In this document: positions 48,252-57,754 of the stretch, piece after piece
How the letters are laid out: each line of letters starts with the position of its first letter
Position numbering within the stretch: the stretch's first letter is position 1
DNA from: Opitutia bacterium
GTDB lineage: Bacteria > Verrucomicrobiota > Verrucomicrobiia > Opitutales > Opitutaceae
NCBI GenBank assembly: GCA_016217545.1
Contig: JACRHT010000009.1
Location: forward strand, 1 to 64,000
Reading direction: 5' to 3'
Length of the DNA stretch: 64,000 bases
Program-made: the position numbers and the translations under genes
Notes under the pieces: model-generated
What the model saw: the letters and a program-made list of their open reading frames with translations, nothing else
Told to the model about the DNA's origin: nothing
The model's database searches: none

Positions 48252-49220
48252 TTACTTCTCCTCGGAGACGTGCTGGAGAATTTCCTCCGGCGAAACCGTG
48301 GCGGTGCCGAGCTTGGCGACGACGACGCCGGCGGCGGCGTTGGCGAATTGGGCGGCCTCTTCGAGGACGGAACCCGCGGCGAGCGCGAGCGTGAGCGCGG
48401 CGATGGACGTGTCGCCGGCGCCGGAGACGTCGAAGACCTCGCGCGCCATCGTCGGGATGACGCGGCCGGCCTTGCCGTTGTGCGAGAGGAGCATGCCGTC
48501 CTCGCTCAATGTGATGACGAGGTGCTTCGGTTGGTATTGCTCGTAGATGCGCGCGCAGACCTCGGCGGCGGGGAAGGGCTGGTGCGGCTCGGGCTCGATG
48601 CCGGCGAGCTGGAGCGCTTCCTTGCGGTTCGGCGTGATGAGATCGGGCTGAAAAAAGCGGAGCTTGCGGCGCGGCTTCGGGTCGAGGGCGATGAGTTTGC
48701 CGTGTTCGCGTGCGAGGGCGGTGACTTTGGCGACGAGGTCGTCGGTGAGCAGACCCTTGGCGTAGTCGGAGAGGATGATGGCGTCGCACTTGCGGATCGC
48801 CTTCTCGAAGGTCGCTTCGAGTTTGCCGCTGTCGATGGCGTAGTCGTGCTGCGGCGACTCGCGGTCGAGACGGCAGAGTTGCTGGCGGCGGACGAGCACG
48901 CGGGTCTTCACGATGGTGGAGCCGCTGCCGGGCGTCGGGATCGTCGCGATGCCTTTTTGCGTGAGGATGCCGCTGAGGCGTTTGCCGGCGTCGTCCTTGC
49001 CGAAGAAGCCCGCGAGCGTGGCCTTGGCGCCGAGCGAGGCGAGGTTGAGCGCGACGTTGGCCGCGCCGCCGGCGCTGTAGGTGTCGCGATCGATGTCGAC
49101 GACGGGCACCGGAGCCTCGGGCGAGATGCGCTGGGCGTCGCCCCAGACGTAGTGGTCGAGCATCACGTCGCCGATGACGAGGACGTGGAGTTTCGAGATC
49201 TTCTTCAGCAGGGACTTCAT
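48252..49220 (-). CDS. rfaE1: D-glycero-beta-D-manno-heptose-7-phosphate kinase
   Basis: PfkB-family kinase making heptose-1,7-bisphosphate for LPS inner core. 322 aa: kinase domain only, without the nucleotidyltransferase half found in HldE, so this is the split form. GDVMLDHYVWGDAQRISPEA and PVVDIDRDTYSAGGAANVAL are heptose-specific; VSGAGDTSIAALTLAL has the catalytic Asp. 7 bp before gmhB, 15 bp after the M24 gene. Confidence 0.95.
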   Translation of the reverse strand: MKSLLKKISKLHVLVIGDVMLDHYVWGDAQRISPEAPVPVVDIDRDTYSAGGAANVALNLASLGAKATLAGFFGKDDAGKRLSGILTQKGIATIPTPGSGSTIVKTRVLVRRQQLCRLDRESPQHDYAIDSGKLEATFEKAIRKCDAIILSDYAKGLLTDDLVAKVTALAREHGKLIALDPKPRRKLRFFQPDLITPNRKEALQLAGIEPEPHQPFPAAEVCARIYEQYQPKHLVITLSEDGMLLSHNGKAGRVIPTMAREVFDVSGAGDTSIAALTLALAAGSVLEEAAQFANAAAGVVVAKLGTATVSPEEILQHVSEEK

Positions 49221-49235
49221 CGCGGGGGAAAGGGC

Positions 49236-50411
49236 TTAGCGAATCTCCCAGTTGTAGGGATGACGCGAGAGCATTTTTGCCCCGGTGGCGGTGACCTGCA
49301 CGACGTCCTCCCAGCGGCAGCCGCCGAGGCCCGGATAATAGAGGCCGGGCTCGACCGTCACGACCGCGCCCTTCTTCAAGATCGACGAAACGGTGCTGAA
49401 GCGGCAGCCCGGATCGTGCACGGCAAGGCCGAGGCCGTGGCCGGTGCCGTGGAAGATGCCGACGGCGCCGTTGGCGCCGCGTTTGGTTTCGTAGCCTTCG
49501 GCGATGAAGTGATCGACGACGCCTTGGTGCACGTCGCGGCCGTCGACACCGGCGCGGATACTGCGGATGGCTTCGCGCTGCGCGGCGAGCACGGTGCCGA
49601 CCATGCGGCGCTGCACCTCGCGCGGGCGGCCTTTCAGGTAAGTGCGGGTCATGTCGCCGTAGTAGCCGCTGGCGACGTGGCGCGGGAAGATGTCGAGGAT
49701 GATGAGTTCGTGCGGGCGGAGCGGGCCGTGGCCGCGCTCGTGCGGATCGCAGGCCTGGTCGCCGCCGGCGACGATGGTGTCGCGCGCCTCGCCGCCCTGT
49801 TCCTTGATCGCAACGTCGATGAAGAACCGCAGGCGCTCGGAGGTGAGCGGCTTGCCTTGGTAGATCAGCGTGCGGCCCTTGATGCGCGCGGCGCGGAGGA
49901 TTTTTTCGGCGGTGCTGAAGCCGACGGCGCTGAGCCGGTTGCCTTCGCGGATGGCGGCGGCTTCGCGGTCGGATTTGATCTCTCGTTCGGGGAAGAGCAT
50001 GCCGTCGGCGAATTGCAGGCGCAGGCCGGCTTTCGTGAGCTTCACGTAGAGCCCGGCCGGGAAGTCGTCGGCGACGCGGAAGGAGCGCTGCTTGAAGTGC
50101 TGCGCGAGGCAGAGAATCATCTCCGCGATGCCCGCGCGCGGGCCGTATTTTTTCTTCGCGGCGTCGAGCCACTCCTCGCGCGAGAGCACGACGTCGAACG
50201 CGCTGGTCTTTTTCACGCGTCCAAATTCGAGCGCGCCCTGCACGGTGTATTTCTTCGCGCCGACGCCGAAGGCGACGAACGGGTCGTGAACCTCGACCTG
50301 GCCGAAATAGAGCATGTCGGCGCTGGAGGCGGTGTCGGAGTAGAGCAGGGGAGGCGGAAGTTTGGACAAGGTGGAACGAGGGTTGAGTTTTGAGGGGCTG
50401 TGTCTAGCCAT
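49236..50411 (-). CDS. M24-family Xaa-Pro aminopeptidase-like peptidase
   Basis: 391 aa from ATG 50411. Pita-bread fold with the five metal ligands: D in LIILDIFPRH, D in YGDMTRTYL, H in FHGTGHGLG, E in VTVEPGLYYPG and E in RWEDVVQV. HDPGC is also typical. An internal Met at 50315 is an alternative start. Divergent from the DUF192 lipoprotein with only 21 bp between the ATGs. First gene of the minus-strand run. Confidence 0.9.
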   Translation of the reverse strand: MARHSPSKLNPRSTLSKLPPPLLYSDTASSADMLYFGQVEVHDPFVAFGVGAKKYTVQGALEFGRVKKTSAFDVVLSREEWLDAAKKKYGPRAGIAEMILCLAQHFKQRSFRVADDFPAGLYVKLTKAGLRLQFADGMLFPEREIKSDREAAAIREGNRLSAVGFSTAEKILRAARIKGRTLIYQGKPLTSERLRFFIDVAIKEQGGEARDTIVAGGDQACDPHERGHGPLRPHELIILDIFPRHVASGYYGDMTRTYLKGRPREVQRRMVGTVLAAQREAIRSIRAGVDGRDVHQGVVDHFIAEGYETKRGANGAVGIFHGTGHGLGLAVHDPGCRFSTVSSILKKGAVVTVEPGLYYPGLGGCRWEDVVQVTATGAKMLSRHPYNWEIR

Positions 50412-50432
50412 GGCAGCGAACAAAACGCAAAA

Positions 50433-50951
50433 ATGTTTTCCCGCTTCACGCTCCTCGTCCTTTCCTGTGCGTTCACGCTCGGCGCCCTCACGGCGTGCGA
50501 CGGCAAGTCCGAGGAAAAGGGGCCGCCCAAGACCGTGGACGATTATTTTCCGATCAAGATCGGCGACCAAGTCGTGAAGATGCAGATCGCGGCTTTGCCC
50601 GCCGAGCAGCAGCGCGGCCTGATGTTCCGCAAGGCGATGGGGCGCGACGACGGCATGCTGTTCGTCTTTACCGGTCCGCAGCCGATGGCGTTTTGGATGC
50701 GCAACACCACGCTGCCGCTCGACATCGGCTACATCGACTCGTCCGGGGTGCTGCGGGAAATTTACCCGCTTTATCCGCTGGACGAGCGCTCGGTCTCATC
50801 GCGCGGACGCGACATGCAGTTCGCGCTCGAGATGAATCAAGGGTGGTTCAAGGACCGCGGCGTGAAGCCCGGCGTGAAGCTCGACCTCAAGGCCGTGCGC
50901 GACGCGCTCAAGGCGCGCGGGCTTGATCCGTCGGCGGCAGGGCTGCGCTAG
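50433..50951 (+). CDS. DUF192-family lipoprotein
   Basis: 172 aa from ATG 50433; an in-frame upstream start at 50400 would destroy the signal sequence. Lipobox LTAC with Cys22. DUF192 core: AEQQRGLMFRKAMGRDDGML, then MAFWMRNTTLPLDIGYIDSS. Function of the family unknown. Confidence 0.88.
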   Translation: MFSRFTLLVLSCAFTLGALTACDGKSEEKGPPKTVDDYFPIKIGDQVVKMQIAALPAEQQRGLMFRKAMGRDDGMLFVFTGPQPMAFWMRNTTLPLDIGYIDSSGVLREIYPLYPLDERSVSSRGRDMQFALEMNQGWFKDRGVKPGVKLDLKAVRDALKARGLDPSAAGLR

Positions 50952-51060
50952 ACGCCAGCTCCTCTGGAGACGGCGCGCGAAGAGTAAATCGCGGCGGGCC
51001 CAGCGGTCCCCCCCTACCGCACGCTCGCGTGTGCCGAGAGCCCAGCTGCGTGCGGTTCGC

Positions 51061-51555
51061 TCACTCGTCGTCCGCGGCGGGGTCTTTTTTCCGGCGATCG
51101 ACCTTCTCGACCTTGAACTCGTCCTTGGGGAGCACGTTGTCGGTCTTCACGACGGCGACCGGGAGCTTGGTTTTGATCCACAGCTCGGACTCCTTGAAAT
51201 ACTTCGCGCTGGCGCTCTCGAGCGCCTCGCCGACGGATTTGACCGGCAGCATGCGGCCGCGCTTCGAGGCGTTGAAATCGTAGGCGCCCTTGAAGATGCG
51301 GTCAGGCGTCGAGAACGGGCTGGCGCTCTCCGGAATCTGCACGACCCAGCCGACCATGTCCTTGTCGGGCAGCTTGCCCTCGGGGTCGGAGAGCAGGATG
51401 ACGAACTGCTTCTTCGGCGGCGGCGGCTTGATGTCCTCGTCGGCGGACGGCTGCGTGGCCTCGTTCATCGCTTCGACGATGTCGCGCAGGAGCTCGGGCT
51501 CGATTTTGTGTTTCTTGAGGATCTCGGCGACTTGGCTGACTTCGATTTTGGCCAT
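51061..51555 (-). CDS. conserved protein of unknown function
   Basis: 164 aa from ATG 51555. Not recognised. N-terminal helix KIEVSQVAEILKKHKIEPEL, a Pro/Lys-rich linker (about 43-48), then a mixed alpha/beta part with KQFVILLSDPEGKLPDKDMV and GWVVQIPESASPFSTPDRIF. C-terminal tail is charged (RRKKDPAADDE). Cytoplasmic by composition. Confidence 0.65.
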   Translation of the reverse strand: MAKIEVSQVAEILKKHKIEPELLRDIVEAMNEATQPSADEDIKPPPPKKQFVILLSDPEGKLPDKDMVGWVVQIPESASPFSTPDRIFKGAYDFNASKRGRMLPVKSVGEALESASAKYFKESELWIKTKLPVAVVKTDNVLPKDEFKVEKVDRRKKDPAADDE

Positions 51556-51572
51556 GTGGAAAAGGTGAAACT

Positions 51573-51590
51573 CCCACGAAACACACGAAG
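51573..51590 (-). repeat. TTCGTGTGTTTCGTGG motif
   Basis: Minus strand CTTCGTGTGTTTCGTGGG, 17 bp upstream of the gene at 51555 and oriented toward it. Related to 12421-12450 in sequence and placement. Confidence 0.45.
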
Positions 51591-51664
51591 TGCCGGGAAA
51601 CTCAAATAAAACTTCGACGGGGAGTGGATGGCGTGCGTGGGGTCTGCAGGCGGATGGATGGGAG

Positions 51665-51687
51665 TTTGTCACCTATTAGGTGACAAA
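51665..51687. repeat. 23 bp perfect palindrome, copy 3
   Basis: 11-nt arms TTTGTCACCTA / TAGGTGACAAA around a central T. The core GTCACCTATTAGGTGAC differs from copies 1 and 2 by one mirrored pair. Confidence 0.6.
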
Positions 51688-51834
51688 ACAGTCGGGGCGG
51701 ACGGCGAGGCGGGCGGCGCTTCGGCAATGGTCGTCGTGGTTTTTCAAATGGTCGTCGCTGGACGTTGGTCCGGCCGGCGCGCGGCGGCGACGGTGCGTTG
51801 ACTCCCTCACTTGCCCGCCCAACCTCGCTCGCCG

Positions 51835-52971
51835 ATGCGCGCTGCTCCGCGCCTTTCCACGCCCTCCGCGCCGCCGCTGCCGTGGCGCACGGTGTGGGGC
51901 ATTTGGACCGTCGTCGGCGTGCTGCTGGTCATCCAGACCTACGTGACGGTGGTCGGCAATCCGCCCGCCACGCTGCGCGGACACCTCTACATCAGCTTCG
52001 CGCAGGTGCTGCGCGCGTGGCTCTGGGCGGCGCTGACGCCCGGGGTGTTCTGGCTGCGGCGCTACCTTGCCGCGCAACATCCGAATGCCGCCGTGCGCTT
52101 CGCCCTGCACCTGCTGGCGGCGCTGACGATCTTCACTTTCGGGAACCTGCTCCGGCTCTGGGCGATGTATTTCCTCTTCGGCTATTTCCGTCCGGAGGAC
52201 AAATCGCCGTCGTTCGTCCTCGCCCAGCTCGATGCCCGCAGCCTGATCGACCTCTACCTTTACGCGCTGCTCGTGGCGGTGGGCTACATCAGCGACCTGA
52301 TGGCGCAACGGCGCGACGACGAGCGGCGCGAGGAGGGACTGCGCGCCCAACTCGCGCAGGCGGAGCTCGCCGCGCTGCGCCAGCAGATCCAGCCGCATTT
52401 TCTCTTCAACGCCCACAACGCCGTCGCGGCGCTCATCCGCGAGCACGAGAACGACAAGGCCATCGATGCCATCACGCAGCTCTCAGCGCTGCTGCGGCAA
52501 CTCATGGAGCACGCGGGCAAGCCCGAGATCGAGCTCTGGCGCGAACTCGACTACGCGCAGGCTTACCTCGCCATCGAAAAACTCCGGCTCGAGGAGCGGC
52601 TCATCACGCACTTCCTGATCGACGACGACTGCCTCGACGCCCGTGTGCCGACGCTCATCCTCCAGCCGATCGTCGAGAACGCCGTGCGGCACGGCATCGC
52701 CCAACGACGCAATCCCGGCACGCTCACGGTGACGGCGCGACGGCAGGGCGGCATGCTGGCGATCGAGGTGGTGAACGACGCCTCGGAGTTCGCCGAGTCC
52801 ACCGCGCGCGGTCGCGGCGTCGGGCTCGGCTCCACCCGCGCGCGTCTCGAGCGGATCTTCGGACGCAGCCTCCGTTTCGAGTGCACGTTCAACCAAGGCG
52901 GCATCTCGCGCGTCCGGATCGAGTTTCCCTTCCGGACGGCGGTTGCCGCGACTCCTTCCTCCCCTGCATGA
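51835..52971 (+). CDS. LytS/YehU-type sensor histidine kinase
   Basis: 378 aa from ATG 51835. Four membrane helices (about 20-42, 60-80, 92-118, 136-155) without a large sensor domain. A short coiled coil leads to the His_kinase box QQIQPHFLFNAHNAVAAL, with H188 the phospho-acceptor. HATPase part: LILQPIVENAVRHGI and GRGVGLGSTRARLERIFG. The stop overlaps the response regulator start by ATGA. Confidence 0.93.
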   Translation: MRAAPRLSTPSAPPLPWRTVWGIWTVVGVLLVIQTYVTVVGNPPATLRGHLYISFAQVLRAWLWAALTPGVFWLRRYLAAQHPNAAVRFALHLLAALTIFTFGNLLRLWAMYFLFGYFRPEDKSPSFVLAQLDARSLIDLYLYALLVAVGYISDLMAQRRDDERREEGLRAQLAQAELAALRQQIQPHFLFNAHNAVAALIREHENDKAIDAITQLSALLRQLMEHAGKPEIELWRELDYAQAYLAIEKLRLEERLITHFLIDDDCLDARVPTLILQPIVENAVRHGIAQRRNPGTLTVTARRQGGMLAIEVVNDASEFAESTARGRGVGLGSTRARLERIFGRSLRFECTFNQGGISRVRIEFPFRTAVAATPSSPA

Positions 52972-53780
52972 CGAAGATCCGCACCCTTATCGCCGACGAC
53001 GAGAAGCCGGCGCGTCGCATCCTCCGCCAACTCGTGCTCGCCGACGAGGAACTCGAGCTGGTCGGCGAGGCCATGGACGGCCACCAGACGCTCGAGCAGA
53101 TCCGCGCGCACCAGCCGCGGCTGCTGCTGCTCGACGTGCAGATGCCCGGCAAAACCGGGCTCGACGTCCTGTCCGCGTTGCCGCCGGCGGAGCGCCCCGA
53201 AGTCGTCTTTGTCACTGCGCACGATCACCACGCGTTGAGCGCGTTCGACTACCACGCGGTCGACTACCTCGTGAAGCCGTTCACCGATGCGCGGTTTCAT
53301 CGGGCGATGGAGCGCGTGAAGGGCCGCATTCACCACGGCAATTTTTCCGCCGCCGAGAACGCGCTACGCGCGCTCTCCGAGCAGATCCAGCGCGCCACGA
53401 CCTCCAGCGTGGCCACGACCGAGCCCGCGGCGCCGAGTTACGAGAACGCGCGGCTCGCGGTCAAAGCCGACGGGGAGCTGCATTTCGTGAAGCAGCGCGA
53501 TCTGCGTTGGGTCGAGAGCCAGGGCGACTATCTGAACCTGCACCTCGTCGATCGCCGGTTGCTCATTCGGATGCCGATGAAGCGCATCGAGCAGCTGCTG
53601 CATCCCGCGCAGTTCGTGCGCATCCACAAGTCGACCATCATCAACACGGCCTTTCTCGATCGGATTGTGGCGACGTCGTCGTGCACGCAGGCGGCGCGGC
53701 TCGACGACGGCACGACGCTGCTGATCGGCCCTGCGTTCCGCCGCAATCTGGATCGGGTGAAGAACCTGGCTCCAACCTGA
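52968..53780 (+). CDS. LytTR-family response regulator
   Basis: 270 aa, partner of the kinase just upstream. Receiver about 1-120 with phospho-acceptor D56 in LLLLDVQMPGK and K in VDYLVKPF. DNA-binding LytTR domain about 165-270: DLRWVESQGDYLNLHLVDRR, QFVRIHKSTIINTAFLDRI. Target genes not known. Confidence 0.95.
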   Translation: MTKIRTLIADDEKPARRILRQLVLADEELELVGEAMDGHQTLEQIRAHQPRLLLLDVQMPGKTGLDVLSALPPAERPEVVFVTAHDHHALSAFDYHAVDYLVKPFTDARFHRAMERVKGRIHHGNFSAAENALRALSEQIQRATTSSVATTEPAAPSYENARLAVKADGELHFVKQRDLRWVESQGDYLNLHLVDRRLLIRMPMKRIEQLLHPAQFVRIHKSTIINTAFLDRIVATSSCTQAARLDDGTTLLIGPAFRRNLDRVKNLAPT

Positions 53781-53870
53781 CAGCGATGGACGTCTGGGAT
53801 ACATCGCGGAATCGGCCACGGTCGCCGCTGGGCGTTTGTCGCGGCGGCGAGTCGGCGCGATGGCTCTCGC

Positions 53871-54371
53871 ATGAACTCACCCCAATGTGGTTTTTCACTG
53901 GGTCAGGCGGCGGGGGTCGTCGTTCCCGCGGGGCTCGCTTGCGCCGTGGCGGACATCAGCTACGTGGTCGGCCTCGTGCTGCACGCCGGAGGCAGCCCGA
54001 GCCGCATGCTGCAGGGCATCGCGTCCAGCGTGCTTGGTCGTGCGACGTTTGATGGCGGAGCCGCCACGGCTGCGCTCGGTTTGGCGTTGCACACGGGCGT
54101 GTCGCTCGGCGCGGCGACGTTGTTCTATGCCGCCTGTCGCCTGCTACCGATCGTGCGGAGACGGTGGTTGATCGGCGGCGTGGTTTTCGGAGCCCTGTTT
54201 TACCTGCTGATGCAACTGGCGATCCTGCCGCTCACGCGCTTGCCGCCGCACTCGTTCCCGCCGCCGAATTGGGTGCCGATCTTCATCGCGCACATCACGG
54301 TGGTCGGGCCGGTGATCGCGTTCGTGACGCAACGGCGCATGGGAAGACTCGCTGCGAGTTGCCCCTCGTGA
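53871..54371 (+). CDS. four-helix membrane protein of unknown function
   Basis: 166 aa. Four hydrophobic helices (about 12-38, 66-88, 98-120, 133-153) with short loops; PPHSFPPPNWVP lies before the last. No conserved catalytic residues recognised. Its stop overlaps the next gene's GTG, so the two are coupled. Confidence 0.7.
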   Translation: MNSPQCGFSLGQAAGVVVPAGLACAVADISYVVGLVLHAGGSPSRMLQGIASSVLGRATFDGGAATAALGLALHTGVSLGAATLFYAACRLLPIVRRRWLIGGVVFGALFYLLMQLAILPLTRLPPHSFPPPNWVPIFIAHITVVGPVIAFVTQRRMGRLAASCPS

Positions 54372-54856
54372 ACGTCGAGAACAAATCGGAGCATGAGCGC
54401 TCGCTCGCACTACGCGCCGGGCTGGCTTTCCTGGCACAGCCGACGATGGTGGCCGGTGTGGTTCCCGGGTTGATTGTCGCGCGAGCGGGCGCGGTTCCTC
54501 AAGGCCGAGTGCTTGGCTCCGTCGTGATCACGCTGGGGGCCGGCTTGTTGCTGTGGTGCGTGCGGGATTTCTACGCGAGCGGGCGAGGCACACTCGCGCC
54601 TTGGGATCCGCCCAAACGACTGGTGATCGTCGGACTCTACCGGTGGTCGCGTAATCCGATGTATCTGGCCGTGCTGATAATTCTCGCTGGTTGGTGCCTG
54701 CTCGTGCCGAGCTCGGCGTTGGTCGCCTACGCCGGAGCGGTGGCGATCTCATTCCAGTGTCGTGTCATCTGGGGTGAAGAGCCGTGGCTGGCGCGCACTT
54801 TCGGCGGGGACTGGGCCGCCTACGCTCGCGCGACGCCGCGTTGGTTTCTGCGCTGA
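54368..54856 (+). CDS. isoprenylcysteine carboxyl methyltransferase-family membrane protein
   Basis: 162 aa from a GTG at 54368 that overlaps the preceding stop. ICMT/PEMT pattern: VGLYRWSRNPMYLAVLIILA, and the C-terminal EEPWLARTFGGDWAAYARAT with W/R residues typical of SAM binding. Several membrane helices. Bacterial members have mostly unknown substrates. Confidence 0.82.
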   Translation: MNVENKSEHERSLALRAGLAFLAQPTMVAGVVPGLIVARAGAVPQGRVLGSVVITLGAGLLLWCVRDFYASGRGTLAPWDPPKRLVIVGLYRWSRNPMYLAVLIILAGWCLLVPSSALVAYAGAVAISFQCRVIWGEEPWLARTFGGDWAAYARATPRWFLR

Positions 54857-54927
54857 GCGTGTGGTGCGTTCATTGGCTGATTGTGTCAGTGTGAATCGGC
54901 GCGCGACGGAGCGGCTGGTCGATGCAC

Positions 54928-54959
54928 TAAAAAAACCCCGTCGCTCGCGCAACGGGGTT
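54928..54959 (-). terminator. terminator of the TonB-receptor gene
   Basis: On the minus strand ACCCCGTT / ... / ACGGGGTT is followed by a run of seven T, 25 bp past the receptor stop. Confidence 0.85.
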
Positions 54960-54982
54960 CCCAGTTCGAAGCTTGATCCAGC

Positions 54983-57754
54983 TCAGAACTTGTAGCTCGC
55001 CGAGACGAAGAACGTCCGGCCAAACATGTCGTAGGTGTTGATATCGCGATTCTGGTCCTGCTCGGAGGCGATGAACGGCGGATCGACGTTGAAGAGGTTG
55101 TTCACGCCGACGGTGAGGCGGAGGCCTTGCAGCCAGCGGTTGCTCCATGCCTTGAAGGCGTAGGAAGCGCGCAGGTCGTAGGATTGGTAGGAGTCGACCT
55201 TCGCCACGGACGTGCCGCCGACGTCGTCGACGCTCGGGATGAGCGTCTGGTCGGCGCCGATGGTCCAGCTCTTGAACGTCCAGTCGAGTGACGTGAACGT
55301 GCGCCAGCGCGGGAACGTGCTCGTGCCGGAGAACGTGCCGGCGAAGTCGAACGGCGGCGTCGTGGGCAGGTTCTGCGTGACGAACGAGTGGATGTAGGTG
55401 CCGGCGACCGTGAGGTTGAAGCGCCCCGCGTTCTTCGTGTCGTGCACGTAATCGAGGCGGACATCCGCGCCGTCCTGCCAGACGCCGGCGATGTTGAGTG
55501 CGGGATTGGTGAGCCAGACGGCGTCGCTCGCGCCGGAGGTGATCTGGCCGGGAGCGGTGATCTTGGCGCCGTCCTCGAAGTGGTTTTCGCCCGCGACGGA
55601 AGTGCCGACGCGAACTTGGTTCACGTAGGGCGAGGCGGTGCCGAATTGCTCGACGGATTGCAGGATCGTCGCGGTCTGCACGGTGCCGATGAGGTCGCGC
55701 TCGTCGATGTTGAACCAGTCGACGGTGAGCGTGAAGCCCTTCACCTTGCGGGGAGACCAGACGAAGCCGGCGGTCCAGTTGCGCGATTGCGAAGGGACGA
55801 GGTTGGGATTCGAGCCGCCGCGCGAGCGATACTGGCGCGGACCGGTGGTGCCGATGGCGTTGCCGCTGGCGTCGTAGCGATTGAGGCTGAGCGAGGAGGT
55901 GAAGCCGGAATTCGACGGGCCGAAGAGCGAGAAGAGCGTCGGCGCGATGAACGACTCGCCGTAGGTGGTGCGGAGCACGAACTCGTCGTTGAACGGCATC
56001 CAGCGCAGCGAGTATTTCGGCACGAACGGATCGGTGGTGGAGCTGTAGAGTTCCTTGCGGCCGGCGAGCGCGACTTCGAGCGTCTTGAAGCCCGGCGCGG
56101 TGAAGCCGCCGCCGAAGATCGGCACGCGCAACTCGCCGGAGAACGCATCGACCGTCTGCTTCGCGGCGAACGGGTTCGTCGGCGTCGCCTGCAGCCAGAG
56201 GCCGAGGCGGTCGTTGCGGTCGTTCACCATCGAGGTGCGCTCGGCGCGCGTGTCGGCGCTGAGGCCGAGTTGCACGGCGCCGGCGGGCAGCGTGAAGACT
56301 TCGCCGAAGGCGCGAATGTCCCACGTGATGAGTTGGCTGACGAAGTCCTGATAGCCGTTGCCCTCGAAGCCTTCGATGACGCCGGGAGCCTGCACGCGGG
56401 CGAACGGGTTGTAGGTGCCGTTGGCGACGGCGGCGTTGTAGGCCGTGGTGTCGATGAGGTTGAACTGGGTCAGGTGTTGCGTGCTGCGGTTGAGGCCGAC
56501 GGCCGCCTCCCATGACCACGTGCCGCCGAAGCGGCCCTTGAGGCCGAACACGCCGCGGAGGCCGAGCGTGTCGCCCGAGCGCAGGCGCGGGTAGTCGACG
56601 AAGCGGTTGCGCACGCTGACGGTGACGCCGGTGGGATTGAACGGGTTCGTGCCGGCGACGTTGCTGGAGACGGGCTGCGCGTTGAGCGAACTCCACGTGT
56701 AGCTGTTGGTCGCGAGGATGTCGGTGAAGCCGGAGAGAGTATCCGTGAACTTGTGCTCGGCGGCGAACGCGGCGCTGCGGCGGGTGCTGCGGAGGGCCAT
56801 CGTGGCTTTCTCGGAGAGATCGAAGAAGCGCGTGATCTGATCGCCGTCGTAGGGACCGGTGTAGATGCCTTGGGCAACGAGGTCGGCGAGCGAGAGGTCG
56901 AGGTTTTGCGGGGGCGCGTTGAGGCCGGGCTTGAGGTAGTAGAACGTGCTGCCGCCGTCGGCGGAGATGACTCCGGCGTAGCTCGCGGTGCGGAACTGAT
57001 TCCGGCCCCAATCGCGCTCGAATTGGAACAGCGGGTCGGAGCTGCGCCACTCAGCGGAGACCGTCACCTGTGTCTTGTCGTTGCCGACGCCGTAGGTGGC
57101 GAAGGCTTGGCGCGTGGCGCGATTGCTGGCTTCGGGCGACCAGCTGAAGCTGCCGCCGACTTCGACGCCGGTGAAGTTCGTCTTCAGGATGATGTTCACC
57201 ACGCCGGAGACGGCGTCGGAGCCGTAGGTCGCGGACGCGCCGTCGGTGAGGACTTCGATGCGTTCGACCGCGGCGATGGGAATGAGCGAGACGTCGACGA
57301 ACGAGCCGCCGCCAGTCGCGGCAACGGGAGAGACGGCGGCGCGGCGGCCGTTGACGAGGACGAGCGTCGCGCGATTGCGCAGCGCGACGGATGAAGCGCC
57401 GTTGGTGCCGTTGGCGCGGGTGTTGCCGTTTTCCTGGCCGAGGTTGCCGCGGCCGAAGAAGAACGGGTTGGCCTTCTTCAACACGTCGGTGAGATCGCTG
57501 GTGACGCCGGTGCTGGCGATGTCGGCGGCGGTCATGACCGTCACGGGCACGGCGGGCGTGTCGGCGGCGATAGGGATGAGCGAGCCGGTGACGACGAACT
57601 TGTCGAGTTTGACGGTATCGTCCTTCGCGGATTCGGCGGAGGCGGGGGCTGTTTGCGCGAGCGCGAGGCCCGGTGCGGAAAGCAGGGCGGCAAAGCCGAG
57701 GCAGTAAAGCCGGCGGAGCGCCGCCTGCGGGGTGCAGGTGCGGGGAGGTATCAT
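54983..57754 (-). CDS. TonB-dependent outer-membrane receptor
   Basis: 923 aa. Signal peptide about 1-33 (ending ALAQT). Plug domain about 50-190 starting KLDKFVVTGSLIPIAADTPA, with IEVLTDGASATYGSDAVSG, the plug signature. The rest is a long beta barrel ending FVSASYKF with C-terminal Phe. DDTVKLDKF is the possible TonB box region. Substrate not deducible; no transporter, sugar or siderophore genes adjoin it. No TonB/ExbB nearby. Confidence 0.95.
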   Translation of the reverse strand: MIPPRTCTPQAALRRLYCLGFAALLSAPGLALAQTAPASAESAKDDTVKLDKFVVTGSLIPIAADTPAVPVTVMTAADIASTGVTSDLTDVLKKANPFFFGRGNLGQENGNTRANGTNGASSVALRNRATLVLVNGRRAAVSPVAATGGGSFVDVSLIPIAAVERIEVLTDGASATYGSDAVSGVVNIILKTNFTGVEVGGSFSWSPEASNRATRQAFATYGVGNDKTQVTVSAEWRSSDPLFQFERDWGRNQFRTASYAGVISADGGSTFYYLKPGLNAPPQNLDLSLADLVAQGIYTGPYDGDQITRFFDLSEKATMALRSTRRSAAFAAEHKFTDTLSGFTDILATNSYTWSSLNAQPVSSNVAGTNPFNPTGVTVSVRNRFVDYPRLRSGDTLGLRGVFGLKGRFGGTWSWEAAVGLNRSTQHLTQFNLIDTTAYNAAVANGTYNPFARVQAPGVIEGFEGNGYQDFVSQLITWDIRAFGEVFTLPAGAVQLGLSADTRAERTSMVNDRNDRLGLWLQATPTNPFAAKQTVDAFSGELRVPIFGGGFTAPGFKTLEVALAGRKELYSSTTDPFVPKYSLRWMPFNDEFVLRTTYGESFIAPTLFSLFGPSNSGFTSSLSLNRYDASGNAIGTTGPRQYRSRGGSNPNLVPSQSRNWTAGFVWSPRKVKGFTLTVDWFNIDERDLIGTVQTATILQSVEQFGTASPYVNQVRVGTSVAGENHFEDGAKITAPGQITSGASDAVWLTNPALNIAGVWQDGADVRLDYVHDTKNAGRFNLTVAGTYIHSFVTQNLPTTPPFDFAGTFSGTSTFPRWRTFTSLDWTFKSWTIGADQTLIPSVDDVGGTSVAKVDSYQSYDLRASYAFKAWSNRWLQGLRLTVGVNNLFNVDPPFIASEQDQNRDINTYDMFGRTFFVSASYKF

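Noticed and set aside
46801-50172. 1100-codon minus-strand frame spanning several genes
   Set aside because: Only its last 274 codons (MutM) are protein-like; the rest is out-of-frame reading of gmhB, rfaE1 and the M24 gene.
47886-50393. 835-codon plus-strand frame
   Set aside because: Antisense to rfaE1 and the M24 peptidase, which are clearly real.
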